Assembly: GCF_034651555.1 (NCBI RefSeq)
Contig: NZ_JAYEEQ010000003.1
Coordinates: forward strand, 186,001-250,000
Reading direction: 5' to 3'
Length of the DNA: 64,000 bases
Origin: Aurantibrevibacter litoralis
Lineage (GTDB): Bacteria > Bacteroidota > Bacteroidia > Flavobacteriales > Flavobacteriaceae
Under the pieces are notes generated by a model, which was not told the DNA's origin, did not search any database, and saw only the letters and a program-made list of their open reading frames with translations. A program made the position numbers and the translations under genes. Positions 45,311-53,761 of this stretch are shown piece after piece (the first letter of the stretch is position 1; each line of letters opens with the position of its first letter).

Positions 45311-46423
45311 ATGAAGGCTCCTGAGATAGCGTACACCAAAATCAAACAAAGCGCAATTAGCGGTAGGTATGTGCACCCAGAACAGATTACAACCTATGTA
45401 GACAGTTTACCTTCTCGTTTTAACTCCGTAAAGTTGGGCGCATCGGTTCAGGGTAGAGCTATATATAAAGTCTCTTTCGGAAAAGGTGATACTAAAATTT
45501 TGATGTGGTCTCAGATGCACGGCAATGAAGCTACAACTACCAAAGCGGTTATTGATCTTCTAAATTTTTTAAAAACAGATCACCCATTAGTTGCTGTAAT
45601 TGCGAATCGCTGTACGTTAGAAATGATACTTCAACTGAATCCGGATGGTGCTTTGGTATTTTCCAGGGTTAATGCCAATCTAGTAGATTTAAACAGGGAT
45701 GCGCAGCAGCAGTCGCAACCGGAAAGCCGAATTTTGAGAACGCTTTTTGATACCTGTAGACCCGATTTTGCCTTCAATTTGCACGATCAGCGCACTATTT
45801 TTAACGTAGGTCTAACGCCAAAACCTGCAACCGTATCATTTCTGGCTCCCGCACTGGATAAAGAAAGAAGCATTTCAACCTCCAGACGCTTAAGTATGCA
45901 ACTTATTGCAGCCATGAACCAAGGCTTACAACAAATGATTCCGGGTCAAGTAGGGCGGTTCGATGACTCTTTTAATCCCAATTGTGTGGGCGATTGTTTT
46001 CAAATGTTACACACCCCAACCGTTTTGTTTGAAGCTGGACATTTTCATGAGGATTACGAAAGAGAAAAAACACGTGAATATATTTTTTGGGCCTTGTACA
46101 AGGCCTTAGACACCATTGCAAACGACACATTGCGGGAGTATGATTTTAAAGAATATCTGAGCATCCCCGAAAACAATACCCTGTTTTTTGATGTTGTGGT
46201 GAAAAATGTACATCTTTTAAATCCAAAATATGATCAGGGAGTCCATGCCGGTATCTTGTATAAGGAAAAGCTTCATGGTACTTTGGTGCATTTTGAACCG
46301 GTTTTATCGGATTTAGGTCTTTTAGAAGGGTATTTCGGACATAAAACTTTCGATTGTACTATGGCAGAAGATCTTTCAGTTCTACAACAAAGTACGCATC
46401 TTGTTGGTAAATTGCTAAGGTAA
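45311..46423 (+). CDS. Cytoplasmic M14 family zinc carboxypeptidase
   Basis: A 370-residue M14 protein, started at ATG 45311 because a -7 box lies at 45280-45287. Active site: His70 and Glu73 (MHGNE), Asn128/Arg129 (LNRDA), His158 (NLHDQ) and Glu241 (LFEAGHF). No signal peptide is present, in contrast to the paralogue at 2878-4347, so it acts in the cytoplasm, perhaps on muropeptides or small amides. It is divergent from an XRE regulator and followed by an Lrp regulator, which suggests a regulated peptide-related role. The C-terminal 110 residues are a separate domain. Confidence 0.88.
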   Translation: MKAPEIAYTKIKQSAISGRYVHPEQITTYVDSLPSRFNSVKLGASVQGRAIYKVSFGKGDTKILMWSQMHGNEATTTKAVIDLLNFLKTDHPLVAVIANRCTLEMILQLNPDGALVFSRVNANLVDLNRDAQQQSQPESRILRTLFDTCRPDFAFNLHDQRTIFNVGLTPKPATVSFLAPALDKERSISTSRRLSMQLIAAMNQGLQQMIPGQVGRFDDSFNPNCVGDCFQMLHTPTVLFEAGHFHEDYEREKTREYIFWALYKALDTIANDTLREYDFKEYLSIPENNTLFFDVVVKNVHLLNPKYDQGVHAGILYKEKLHGTLVHFEPVLSDLGLLEGYFGHKTFDCTMAEDLSVLQQSTHLVGKLLR

Positions 46424-46488
46424 TATGTAAAATATTTCTTCAAGAAGGGAACAATCTTTACAGATTTACTAAAAAAATTGAAGTTTTA

Positions 46489-46519
46489 TTGAATTTAATT
46501 TCCTAATTCTTTACTTTTG
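46489..46519 (+). promoter_or_regulatory. Promoter of the Lrp-family gene
   Basis: TTG at 46489-46491 and TACTTTTG at 46512-46519 with 20 bp between. The -7 box contains the TTG that could otherwise be read as a start at 46517, so the ATG at 46535 is the start. Confidence 0.65.
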
Positions 46520-46534
46520 CCAAAAATAATAACC

Positions 46535-47014
46535 ATGAGCAAAGTTAAATTAGACGAAGTAGATCATCAGATTCTGGATATGTTGATCGACAATACCAGA
46601 ACCCCATTTACAGATATAGCCAAAAAACTTCTTATTTCCGCAGGTACGGTGCATGTGCGGGTAAAAAAAATGGAAGAGGCAGGAATTATTAAAGGTTCTT
46701 CGCTCACCTTGGATTATGTGCAACTGGGTTATGCTTTTATTGCCTATGTTGGAATTTTTCTAGAAAAAACACATCAAACCAAATTTGTTTTGGAGCGATT
46801 AAATCAACTTCCTTTTGTAACCGTAGCACACATTACTACCGGGAAATTCAATATTTTTTGTAAGATACGAGCCAAAGACACCAATCATGCCAAAAATATT
46901 ATTTTTAAAATCGACGATATCGACGGCATAAGTCGCACCGAAACCATGATTTCTTTAGAGGAGAGCATTAACGACAAAAAGCGATTAATGCATACTATAT
47001 TTAACGAGTTGTAA
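46535..47014 (+). CDS. Lrp/AsnC family transcriptional regulator
   Basis: A 159-residue Lrp/AsnC protein. The winged HTH is at residues 5-55 (DEVDHQILDMLIDNTRTPF, then DIAKKLLISAGTVHVRVKK). The C-terminal RAM domain (65-145) has the VTVAHITTGKFNIFCKIRA strand region that binds amino acids in this family. It most resembles AsnC-type regulators. The gene lies 111 bp after the cytoplasmic M14 gene and has its own promoter. Confidence 0.93.
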   Translation: MSKVKLDEVDHQILDMLIDNTRTPFTDIAKKLLISAGTVHVRVKKMEEAGIIKGSSLTLDYVQLGYAFIAYVGIFLEKTHQTKFVLERLNQLPFVTVAHITTGKFNIFCKIRAKDTNHAKNIIFKIDDIDGISRTETMISLEESINDKKRLMHTIFNEL

Positions 47015-47042
47015 TCTTCTTTGTTTTCGAATCATCTTTTAT

Positions 47043-47080
47043 AATCCCATTCCGTATCGCGTTTGGGATTTTTATTTTTA
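47043..47080 (+). terminator. Terminator of the Lrp-family gene
   Basis: AATCCCA (47043-47049) pairs with TGGGATT (47064-47070), loop 14 nt, followed by a T-rich run to 47080. Confidence 0.7.
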
Positions 47081-47175
47081 TACCGATGCGTGTTTTTAAG
47101 AACCTATTCACGGGTAACTCCTATTTATGATGCAAAGTGCTTCAAGATTAATTAAACAATTAAACCTTAATTACT

Positions 47176-47697
47176 GTGAAAAAATCGGATTTAGCGCCCT
47201 ATCATTTTGAACATTTTTATAGCACATACCTTAATGCAATAGACGATCTAGAATTGCACAATAGCTTATTGGAAGGTATGCACGAGTTTGTACATTTTAT
47301 AGGTTCAATAGCAAAAGATTGTTTTCAGAATACCTATATGGAAGGTAAATGGACACTGGCGGAGGTTTTGGGGCATATTATAGATACGGAACGTGTTTTT
47401 CAATACCGTGCATTGCGTTTTTCTAGGAATGACAGTACGCCTTTACCGGGTTTTGATCAAGACTTGTTTGTGTTTTCTGCAGATTACAAGCTACGAACGG
47501 CCGAAAGTTTTGTGGAAGAATATAGTGCTGTCCGAAAGTCTACCATCACCTTATTCCAGAATTTTACGGAGGCTCAATTACATCGTAGAGGCATAGCCAG
47601 CCAAATACCTTGGAGTGTAGCCGGTTTGGGTTTTGTAATTAGCGGACACCAAGCACACCATAAGCGAATTTTGGAAGAGCGGTATCTTGGGGCTTAA
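47176..47697 (+). CDS. DinB-family metal-binding four-helix protein
   Basis: A 173-residue DinB_2 protein started with GTG at 47176. His67 (LGHIIDTER), His158 and His161/162 (GHQAHHKRI) form the three-histidine metal site of this fold. Family members include S-transferases that use bacillithiol or mycothiol and uncharacterised stress proteins. The last 4 bp overlap the convergent acidic-protein gene, leaving no space for a terminator before 48046. Confidence 0.87.
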   Translation: MKKSDLAPYHFEHFYSTYLNAIDDLELHNSLLEGMHEFVHFIGSIAKDCFQNTYMEGKWTLAEVLGHIIDTERVFQYRALRFSRNDSTPLPGFDQDLFVFSADYKLRTAESFVEEYSAVRKSTITLFQNFTEAQLHRRGIASQIPWSVAGLGFVISGHQAHHKRILEERYLGA

Positions 47698-48044
47698 TTG
47701 TAGTCTAGATCGTCGTCCATTTCGGGCTCTAAATTCAACAAAGCAATAGGGTCATCGCTATCATCATCAAAATCGATATCTCCTTTTTTCACTTCAACGG
47801 TTTTGGCACTCAATTCTTTTTCCAGTTTTTCGTCAAAATTAGCAATGAAGTGAGATAAGCTTTTGCTTATTTTAACTAAATAAATCGTATCGGTGGTACG
47901 TATTTCTACGGCTTCAACAATTTCACCCTGACTATTCTTAAAGGTAATTATATCTTCGTCTCCATAACCGTAGGGGTAATTCTCAATTAAAAGCGCAGCC
48001 ACGTCAAGGCTTAATTTTTTGTAATCTACAAGAACACGTTTCAT
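47694..48044 (-). CDS. Conserved acidic hypothetical protein
   Basis: A 116-residue protein without a signal peptide. It begins MKRVLVDYKKLSLDV and has two strands (IVEAVEIRTTDTIYLVKIS); the last 35 residues are very acidic (IDFDDDSDDP, EPEMDDDLDYN). I do not recognise a domain. The gene stands between aroB and DinB; neighbours of aroB in Flavobacteriaceae often include a protein of this kind. The start codon lies two bases from a perfect 14-bp hairpin (48046-48085), unusual for an expressed gene. Confidence 0.7.
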   Translation of the reverse strand: MKRVLVDYKKLSLDVAALLIENYPYGYGDEDIITFKNSQGEIVEAVEIRTTDTIYLVKISKSLSHFIANFDEKLEKELSAKTVEVKKGDIDFDDDSDDPIALLNLEPEMDDDLDYN

Positions 48045-48045
48045 A

Positions 48046-48090
48046 AAATATAGTTTAGAAGGTTTACAATCTCTAAACTATATTTTTTTT
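48046..48090 (+). terminator. Strong plus-strand terminator that also abuts a minus-strand start codon
   Basis: AAATATAGTTTAGA (48046-48059) pairs perfectly with TCTAAACTATATTT (48072-48085), loop 12 nt, then T to 48090. On the plus strand this is a near-ideal terminator for the DinB transcript. On the minus strand the same hairpin ends one base before the ATG at 48044. Confidence 0.8.
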
Positions 48091-48143
48091 ACATCGGCGC
48101 TACAAAAGAGTTGTAAAACACTGAAAACAAGTAGGTCTACCGC

Positions 48144-49205
48144 TTAATCTTTGTAGTATGCCAATGCGTCCTGTAGTACCTCATTGGAAATTTGCACATC
48201 AATTACGGTATGACCAATAGTTTCTAACAGGGCAAAATTTACCTTGCCGTGAGAATTTTTCTTATCAAATTGGAGTAAGGTTATTATTTCAGAGAAATCA
48301 ATGCCCTCAAAATCCACTTTTTTATAACGGTTTAAAAAAGTGGTTCTAATATCGTCTAAATCAGCCTTGGAAAGTCCACATGCTTTATAAGAAAGATAGG
48401 CTTCCATAACCATTCCCACCGCAATGGCTTCGCCATGCAACAATAGCTCGTGATCTTTACTTTCTAAAAAAAAGGACTCCACGGCATGCCCTAAAGTATG
48501 TCCGAAGTTTAAGCTTTTTCGGAGATGTTGTTCCGTTGGATCTTGTAACACGATTTCATTTTTTATTTGTACGGAGGCATATATCCATGCGTCTAAGGCG
48601 TCATAGCCATCCAATGTCTTTAGGTGCTCCCAATAGCCTCGATTTCTAATAAGTCCGTGTTTTAACATTTCGGCATACCCGCTATTCAGTTGTCGTTCAT
48701 CCAGGGTTTTTAAAAAATCAGAAATAACCAAAACCATTTTAGGCTGATTGATTACTCCAATTTGGTTTTTAAGGGCACCTAAATCCACCCCTGTTTTCCC
48801 TCCTACGGAAGCATCTACCATTGCGAGCAGTGAAGTAGGTACATTAATAAAGTTAATCCCTCTCTTAAAGGTAGAAGCTACAAAGCCACCCAAATCTGTG
48901 ACCACGCCGCCTCCTAAATTTAACAACAGACTCTTGCGATCGGCATCCTTATCGGACAACCATTGCCAAACTTTGGTGCAGGTGGCTATGTTTTTGTGAA
49001 TTTCACCGGCTGTAATTGAAAACACTTGTGCATCGTCGAGGCCTCCTAAATTGCACTTAAAACTAGGCAAACAAAATTCCTTTGTATTCTCATCTGTCAG
49101 AATAAATAGTTTAGAATAGTGCGTTTGCTGTAGGTGTTGATGCAGTGCAGCATAGGCCGTTTCATTAAAATGTACAGCGTAAGAATCGGTAATAATGGAA
49201 TCCAT
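48144..49205 (-). CDS. aroB: AroB, 3-dehydroquinate synthase
   Basis: A 353-residue enzyme that converts DAHP to 3-dehydroquinate in the shikimate pathway. NAD-binding LLNLGGGVVTDLGGF, the INVPTSLLAMVDASVGGKTGVD segment in two halves, and metal ligands in SLNFGHTLGHAVE and LLHGEAIAVGM are all present. It is divergent from the proline dehydrogenase gene, 91 bp apart. Confidence 0.97.
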   Translation of the reverse strand: MDSIITDSYAVHFNETAYAALHQHLQQTHYSKLFILTDENTKEFCLPSFKCNLGGLDDAQVFSITAGEIHKNIATCTKVWQWLSDKDADRKSLLLNLGGGVVTDLGGFVASTFKRGINFINVPTSLLAMVDASVGGKTGVDLGALKNQIGVINQPKMVLVISDFLKTLDERQLNSGYAEMLKHGLIRNRGYWEHLKTLDGYDALDAWIYASVQIKNEIVLQDPTEQHLRKSLNFGHTLGHAVESFFLESKDHELLLHGEAIAVGMVMEAYLSYKACGLSKADLDDIRTTFLNRYKKVDFEGIDFSEIITLLQFDKKNSHGKVNFALLETIGHTVIDVQISNEVLQDALAYYKD

Positions 49206-49269
49206 TCGAAATTGATCTGAACCACAAAATAAAGATTATTTTTCAAGCTAGGAAACATTATTTCCGTGT

Positions 49270-49277
49270 TATATTTG
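49270..49277 (+). promoter_or_regulatory. -7 box TATATTTG of the proline dehydrogenase gene
   Basis: A perfect TAnnTTTG match 20 bp before the start codon. The -33 element is weak (TTTC at 49241). Confidence 0.6.
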
Positions 49278-49296
49278 ATCAAATGTCCATTTTGTA

Positions 49297-50466
49297 ATGA
49301 TTGATACCCTATTTGAAGACACGGCGACGGCTTTTTCCTTAAAATCGGATTCCGAATTGGAGCGTGCCTACTTTTTATTCAAACTAATAGCCAATGAACC
49401 TTTGGTAAAAATTGGTGCGGCGGTAACCCATTTTGCTATTAAAGCGCACCTGCCCATTGAAGGTCTAATCCGAGCTACGGTTTTTGATCATTTCTGCGGA
49501 GGTGTCACGGAGGAAGACTGCTTGCCTGTCATTGATAAAATGTGCGATAAGGGTGTAAAATCGGTATTGGATTTTTCTGTGGAAGGTAAGGAAGAAGAAG
49601 CTCAATTTGATTTTGCGCTGGAAAAAACCTTGAACATGTTGCGGTTTATGAAAGAAAAAGCAGCTATTCCGTTTGCTGTTTTTAAGCCTTCAGGTTTTGG
49701 ACGATTGGCACTTTTTGAAAAAGTGGGTGCCTCAAAACCATTAACCGAAAAAGAGAATGTAGAATGGCTTCAGGTAGTGCAACGGTATGAGCGTGTGTGC
49801 AAAGAAGCCTCAAACTTAGATGCAGCGCTTTTAATTGATGCCGAAGAAAGCTGGATGCAAAAGGCAGCAGATGAGCTGGCAGAAAAAATGATGCAAAAAT
49901 ACAATACCGAAAAAACCATTGTCTTTAATACGCTTCAAATGTACCGTTGGGATCGGATGGATTACCTGAAAGAGCTTTACCATAAAAGTGAAAAACAGGG
50001 ATTTAAAATAGGCATTAAAGTAGTTCGTGGAGCGTATTTAGAAAAGGAGAACGATAGGGCAGAGGCAATGGCATACGCATCGCCAATTTGTCCCTCTAAA
50101 AAAGCAACGGATGAAAATTTTGATGCCTGTATCACCTATAGTTTAGCCCATTTGGAACGCATTGCATTATTTGCCGGAACGCATAACGAACGTAGTACGT
50201 ATAAGCTCATGGAACAAATGAATACCATGAAAATTGCCCTAAATGACCCTCGTATTTGGTTTGGACAATTATATGGAATGAGCGACCATATTACCTTTAA
50301 TTTGGCAGCAAAAGGCTATAATGTGGCAAAGTACCTGCCCTTTGGCCCCGTCCGCGATGTCATGCCATACCTAATTAGAAGGGCCGAAGAAAATACCTCT
50401 GTGGCCGGACAAACCAGCAGGGAATTAGATTTGCTCAAAAAAGAACGCAAACGACGAAAAATATAA
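49297..50466 (+). CDS. Proline dehydrogenase
   Basis: A 389-residue monofunctional PRODH. The FAD-barrel motifs are IKVVRGAYLEKE near residue 245, NPRIWFGQLYGMSD-like strand (DPRIWFGQLYGMSD), and the substrate-binding RRAEENTS near the C-terminus. It oxidises proline to pyrroline-5-carboxylate and delivers electrons to quinone. The partner P5C dehydrogenase is not in the window. Confidence 0.93.
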   Translation: MIDTLFEDTATAFSLKSDSELERAYFLFKLIANEPLVKIGAAVTHFAIKAHLPIEGLIRATVFDHFCGGVTEEDCLPVIDKMCDKGVKSVLDFSVEGKEEEAQFDFALEKTLNMLRFMKEKAAIPFAVFKPSGFGRLALFEKVGASKPLTEKENVEWLQVVQRYERVCKEASNLDAALLIDAEESWMQKAADELAEKMMQKYNTEKTIVFNTLQMYRWDRMDYLKELYHKSEKQGFKIGIKVVRGAYLEKENDRAEAMAYASPICPSKKATDENFDACITYSLAHLERIALFAGTHNERSTYKLMEQMNTMKIALNDPRIWFGQLYGMSDHITFNLAAKGYNVAKYLPFGPVRDVMPYLIRRAEENTSVAGQTSRELDLLKKERKRRKI

Positions 50467-50482
50467 ACAGCCCCAAAACGTT

Positions 50483-50869
50483 TTACCGTGAAGATGAAAA
50501 ATGCTGAATGGTCGCTATCGAGTCACAATTTACAACTTCCATAAAAGCGTCTGTTCCTTTAGAGTTCCCTTCTATGACGTATGTTTTACAAGGTTGTGAT
50601 TGTGTATCACTTTTTCTAAAATTTATAGTGCCGTCCTTTAAAAAATAAGCAATGGTGGTAGCGTCTAATTGTTGCCTATCTATTAAGTCTTGTACTACAG
50701 GCGCATACGCCAAGGTTTTGGAGCGGATATCTTTAAGTACCCTACAATTGGGGAAATAACAAAATTCTACACCCGCTTCGTCTGCTTTGCCTTTTAAAAA
50801 GTAAGTTAAGAAAATAAGGCCTATAGCAAGACCGATGATATAAAAGCCCAAACGCTTTAAAAATGCCAT
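50483..50869 (-). CDS. DUF4258-like membrane-anchored protein
   Basis: A 128-residue protein with one N-terminal membrane helix (GFYIIGLAIGLIFLTYFL). The rest has CYFPNCR near residue 37, a DIRSKTLAYAP segment and TIQHFSSSR at the end. Proteins of this type lie directly after ald in Flavobacteriaceae and are annotated DUF4258; function unknown. The gap to ald is 3 bp, so they form one operon. Confidence 0.75.
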   Translation of the reverse strand: MAFLKRLGFYIIGLAIGLIFLTYFLKGKADEAGVEFCYFPNCRVLKDIRSKTLAYAPVVQDLIDRQQLDATTIAYFLKDGTINFRKSDTQSQPCKTYVIEGNSKGTDAFMEVVNCDSIATIQHFSSSR

Positions 50870-50872
50870 TGT

Positions 50873-52072
50873 CTAAAATATAAGAAAGTTGATATCACTG
50901 TACGAAAGATCAAACCACTCGCCTACAGACTTATTTGTTAAAATACCGCGATAGAGGTACAAACCGTTTCGCAGCCCTTTATCGTATCGCAAACCGTTCT
51001 CAATACCGCCATCTTCCCCAATTTTTAGCAAATAAGGGGTAAAAATATTGCTTATTGATATGGATGCGGTTTTAGGGTAGCGCGATGGAATATTGGGAAC
51101 GGCATAATGGATAACGCCATATTTTACGCGTGTAGGCTTATCATGACTTGTAACTTCACTGGTTTCAAAACAGCCGCCCATATCGATACTTACATCAATA
51201 ATTACAGCACCTTTTTTCATATGCTCCACCATGGTGTTAGAAACAACCACAGGCGAACGGTCTTTGCCTCTTATGGCTCCAATGGCCACATCACATCTTT
51301 TCAGTGCTTTCAATAGGTTTTTGGGTTGCAATGTAGAAGTATAAACGGTCTGTTTTAAATTGGTCTGTATGGTGCGTAATTTTGAAATGGAATTATCGAA
51401 TATTTTGATATTCGCTCCTAAGCCAATAGCAGAGCGAGCGGCAAATTCGCCTACCGTTCCTGCACCAATAATGACCACTTCTACCGGTGGAACGCCACTG
51501 ATATTGCCAAACATAAGACCATTTCCCTTGTTGGTTGCCGCCATAATTTCGGACGCAATTAAGACGGTAGAAATTCCCGCAATTTCCCCTAGCGAACGCA
51601 CCGCAGGGTATTTGCCATCTTCGTCTCTGATATACTCAAAGGCAATGGCCGTAACTCTTTTCTTAGCGAGTTCCTCAAAATATTTTTTGTTCTGAGTTTT
51701 TATTTGCAAGGCCGATATAATGGTCGTTTGCGGATGCAGTAGTGCTATTTCGGACAGGGTGGGCGGTTCTACTTTTAGCACTAATGGGCAGGAAAATACC
51801 CGTTTCGTATCTCGGGTTATCTCGGCACCGGCATTGGTGTAGTCCAGATCACTAAAATTGGCACCATCGCCGGCACCGGCCTCTATCAAAATTCTATGAC
51901 CATGGGCTGTAATGGCATTCACCGCGTCGGGAGTAAGGCAAATACGTTTTTCTTGGTATTGATTCTCTCTTGGGATACCAATGTAAAGTTCTCCTTTTTG
52001 CTTAAAAATTTCTAAGGTTTCTTCCTGTGGAAGTAGTTGCTGCTTGCTAAAAGGAGAAGAAGGTTGGTTCAT
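50873..52072 (-). CDS. ald: Alanine dehydrogenase
   Basis: A 399-residue member of the AlaDH/PNT family. N-terminal IGIPRENQYQEKRICLTP, substrate Lys region LVLKVEPP, NAD-binding VVIIGAGTVGEFAAR and the DVSIDMGGCFETS segment are clear. It interconverts alanine and pyruvate with NAD. It lacks the PntB part and membrane helices, so it is not a transhydrogenase. The DUF4258-like gene follows 3 bp downstream. Confidence 0.93.
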   Translation of the reverse strand: MNQPSSPFSKQQLLPQEETLEIFKQKGELYIGIPRENQYQEKRICLTPDAVNAITAHGHRILIEAGAGDGANFSDLDYTNAGAEITRDTKRVFSCPLVLKVEPPTLSEIALLHPQTTIISALQIKTQNKKYFEELAKKRVTAIAFEYIRDEDGKYPAVRSLGEIAGISTVLIASEIMAATNKGNGLMFGNISGVPPVEVVIIGAGTVGEFAARSAIGLGANIKIFDNSISKLRTIQTNLKQTVYTSTLQPKNLLKALKRCDVAIGAIRGKDRSPVVVSNTMVEHMKKGAVIIDVSIDMGGCFETSEVTSHDKPTRVKYGVIHYAVPNIPSRYPKTASISISNIFTPYLLKIGEDGGIENGLRYDKGLRNGLYLYRGILTNKSVGEWFDLSYSDINFLIF

Positions 52073-52188
52073 GCGCCGAAACGGTTTTATGCTACATACT
52101 ACTACTACGTAGTCGGGGCTAATTTACAACTTTTAGCGCAACTTTAAATTGAATATTAGAAGGAAAGCCATGCTGTAAGCGGAAGTAG

Positions 52189-52833
52189 CTACAGTTTTAT
52201 ATCGAACAATCTTTCCACTTTTCCTTGAAACTCAGCGATAAATTGATCTAACTTGCCGGAAGACGTATTTTCGGATGGGGCTACCGTTTGATTGTCTGTT
52301 TGTGGATCGTTGCGAGGAGTATTGCCGTTTTTTAGTTCTTCTTTTTCTTTATAGGCTTTTAGTTCGGCATCAATGGCTTCTAGGTCTATACCGTGAACAT
52401 GTTTATCGTAAAGCTTTATTCTGATAAAATAAACAAAGGGAATTACTACCATGCAGACTGGAAGCAACCATAGAATATTCTCAGTATCTACATTACGATC
52501 ATTTGAAAATATACCTTCAAATATCTGAAACGCATACATCATTAATGGAATTAGAATAGAATGATACCACCATTCTTTACATGTAAAAAACCAAAGCGTT
52601 ATAAGATAAAGAGGAACTAATTTAGTTAGCATAAACCAAGCATAAGTCGAAACATCTGCGAAGCCATGATTATCTATTGAAAACCAAAATATTTTTATTT
52701 CGGCTTCTGGATCTGTAGGCAAATATTCATGCAAATTAAATACGAAAGGAGAGATAACTATAGAAATAAATATCATAGTCTCTATAATTAGCCTTTTTTT
52801 TGCTAACTTATTAAACGTATTTTTCTTTCGCAT
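52189..52833 (-). CDS. Hypothetical four-helix membrane protein
   Basis: A 214-residue protein with four likely transmembrane helices near residues 15-33, 65-83, 89-107 and 120-138. A basic N-terminus (MRKKNTFNKLAKKR) precedes the first helix. The C-terminal 65 residues are hydrophilic: a charged helix (EAIDAELKAYKEKEE), a polar Asn/Thr/Ser linker and a final amphipathic helix. I recognise no domain. It is preceded by the terminator at 52874-52895 and separated from ald by 116 bp. Confidence 0.7.
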   Translation of the reverse strand: MRKKNTFNKLAKKRLIIETMIFISIVISPFVFNLHEYLPTDPEAEIKIFWFSIDNHGFADVSTYAWFMLTKLVPLYLITLWFFTCKEWWYHSILIPLMMYAFQIFEGIFSNDRNVDTENILWLLPVCMVVIPFVYFIRIKLYDKHVHGIDLEAIDAELKAYKEKEELKNGNTPRNDPQTDNQTVAPSENTSSGKLDQFIAEFQGKVERLFDIKL

Positions 52834-52873
52834 GTTTTAATTAGAAGCAATATTGTTCTAATACAACGAAAAA

Positions 52874-52895
52874 AAGGCAATGAAATTATTGCCTT
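52874..52895 (-). terminator. Terminator of the 45-residue secreted peptide gene
   Basis: On the minus strand AAGGCAAT and ATTGCCTT pair (8 bp, 6-nt loop; 52874-52881 with 52888-52895), followed by seven T. It lies 28 bp after the stop codon of 52923-53060. Confidence 0.85.
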
Positions 52896-52922
52896 AAAAA
52901 TTTTTTGGACAAAATATGTGAA

Positions 52923-53060
52923 TTATTTTGCGATTGGAGCCTTTTTGATAACTTTTGTTCTGTCAACTCCAAGTGCGTCGGTATCATTGCTAGGGATGTA
53001 AGTTGATGCTACCAACATACCAACGGCCATAACGGCAAAAACGATTTTTTTAGTGTTCAT
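52923..53060 (-). CDS. 45-residue secreted or membrane-anchored peptide
   Basis: An ATG-TAA gene of 45 codons: MNTKKIVFAVMAVGMLVA is a signal-like or membrane helix, followed by STYIPSNDTDALGVDRTK and the end VIKKAPIAK. It has a good -7 box (TACATTTG, 53108-53101), a typical spacing to the start codon and an intrinsic terminator, so I consider it a real gene. The mature part would be about 27 residues and basic at its end. I do not recognise a characterised family. Confidence 0.75.
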   Translation of the reverse strand: MNTKKIVFAVMAVGMLVASTYIPSNDTDALGVDRTKVIKKAPIAK

Positions 53061-53100
53061 AATAAACGATTTTAGTTAAAATTTGGATTCATTTTCAATT

Positions 53101-53108
53101 CAAATGTA
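53101..53108 (-). promoter_or_regulatory. -7 box TACATTTG of the small secreted peptide gene
   Basis: A TAnnTTTG match on the minus strand 40 bp before the ATG at 53060. No distinct -33 box was found. Confidence 0.55.
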
Positions 53109-53313
53109 GGAAAAAAATCACTTCATCCATGCGATTCATCGATAAAATTACACATTTTAACAGAAAAATCACTCACTTTATCGATTTTAACACTTTTTAG
53201 CACGCGATTGTACAATATTTCCAATTGCCAAGCGTATCTGTTTGCCGCTCTTTTGGGCTCACAATTTCTCAGGTTGTGGTTTATTTGGTTTTTTATCAAA
53301 AGGAAAAACAAAG

Positions 53314-53614
53314 AATTTCTTGAACCTGACTAGCCCCGGGGCAAATCCCTAAGCTAAATGCCATACTGCGTTTATTGAAGTGATCAGGGCAAGTTTTACC
53401 AGTTTCATTTTCACCTTAAGGTCGTCAATCTAAAGATTCCCCGACCCAAGGGTCGGGGTTTCCTATTTACCTCTCCTTTGGAGAGGTCGGAACTGTCTTT
53501 TTGCAGTACAGGGTGAGGTGAAATACAAAATTTCGGTTTTTGGCCCAAAGGCCAAAATGAAATTGGCGAAATACCCCTATGGCTTGCCTCGGGGATAGTC
53601 AGGTTCAAGAAATT
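53314..53614 (+). repeat. Foldback repeat, copy 2, with 31-bp terminal inverted repeats
   Basis: A 301-bp element. The left end 53314-53344 and right end 53584-53614 are inverted repeats matching at 29 of 31 bases (AATTTCTTGAACCTGACTA, then CCCCG and GGCAA blocks). Further in, 53384-53420 and about 53540-53575 are a second, looser inverted pair. Inside are a perfect hairpin CCCCGACCC/GGGTCGGGG (53439-53458), CTCTCC/GGAGAG and TTGGCC/GGCCAA. No coding frame of interest. The part 53425-53621 is shared with 35758-35977. Confidence 0.85.
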
Positions 53615-53761
53615 TTTTATTCCCAAATTCATTATTTTACGGCACCCAAAATTACCAATAGCAGTTTGGACCGCTCCAAAGGTGGGATCCATATGGAAAC
53701 TCAGGGGATTGCCCTTAGATTGTATTCTTACTACAGTTTGGCCACGTTGTAATTTTTAAAA

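Noticed and set aside
53123..53311. A 62-codon open frame on the minus strand, MFFLLIKNQINHN start
   Set aside because: Low-complexity AT-rich stretch between the peptide promoter and the repeat, no domain, no promoter.
53411..53692. A 93-codon open frame on the minus strand
   Set aside because: It covers the right half of the second repeat copy and is broken in copy 1.
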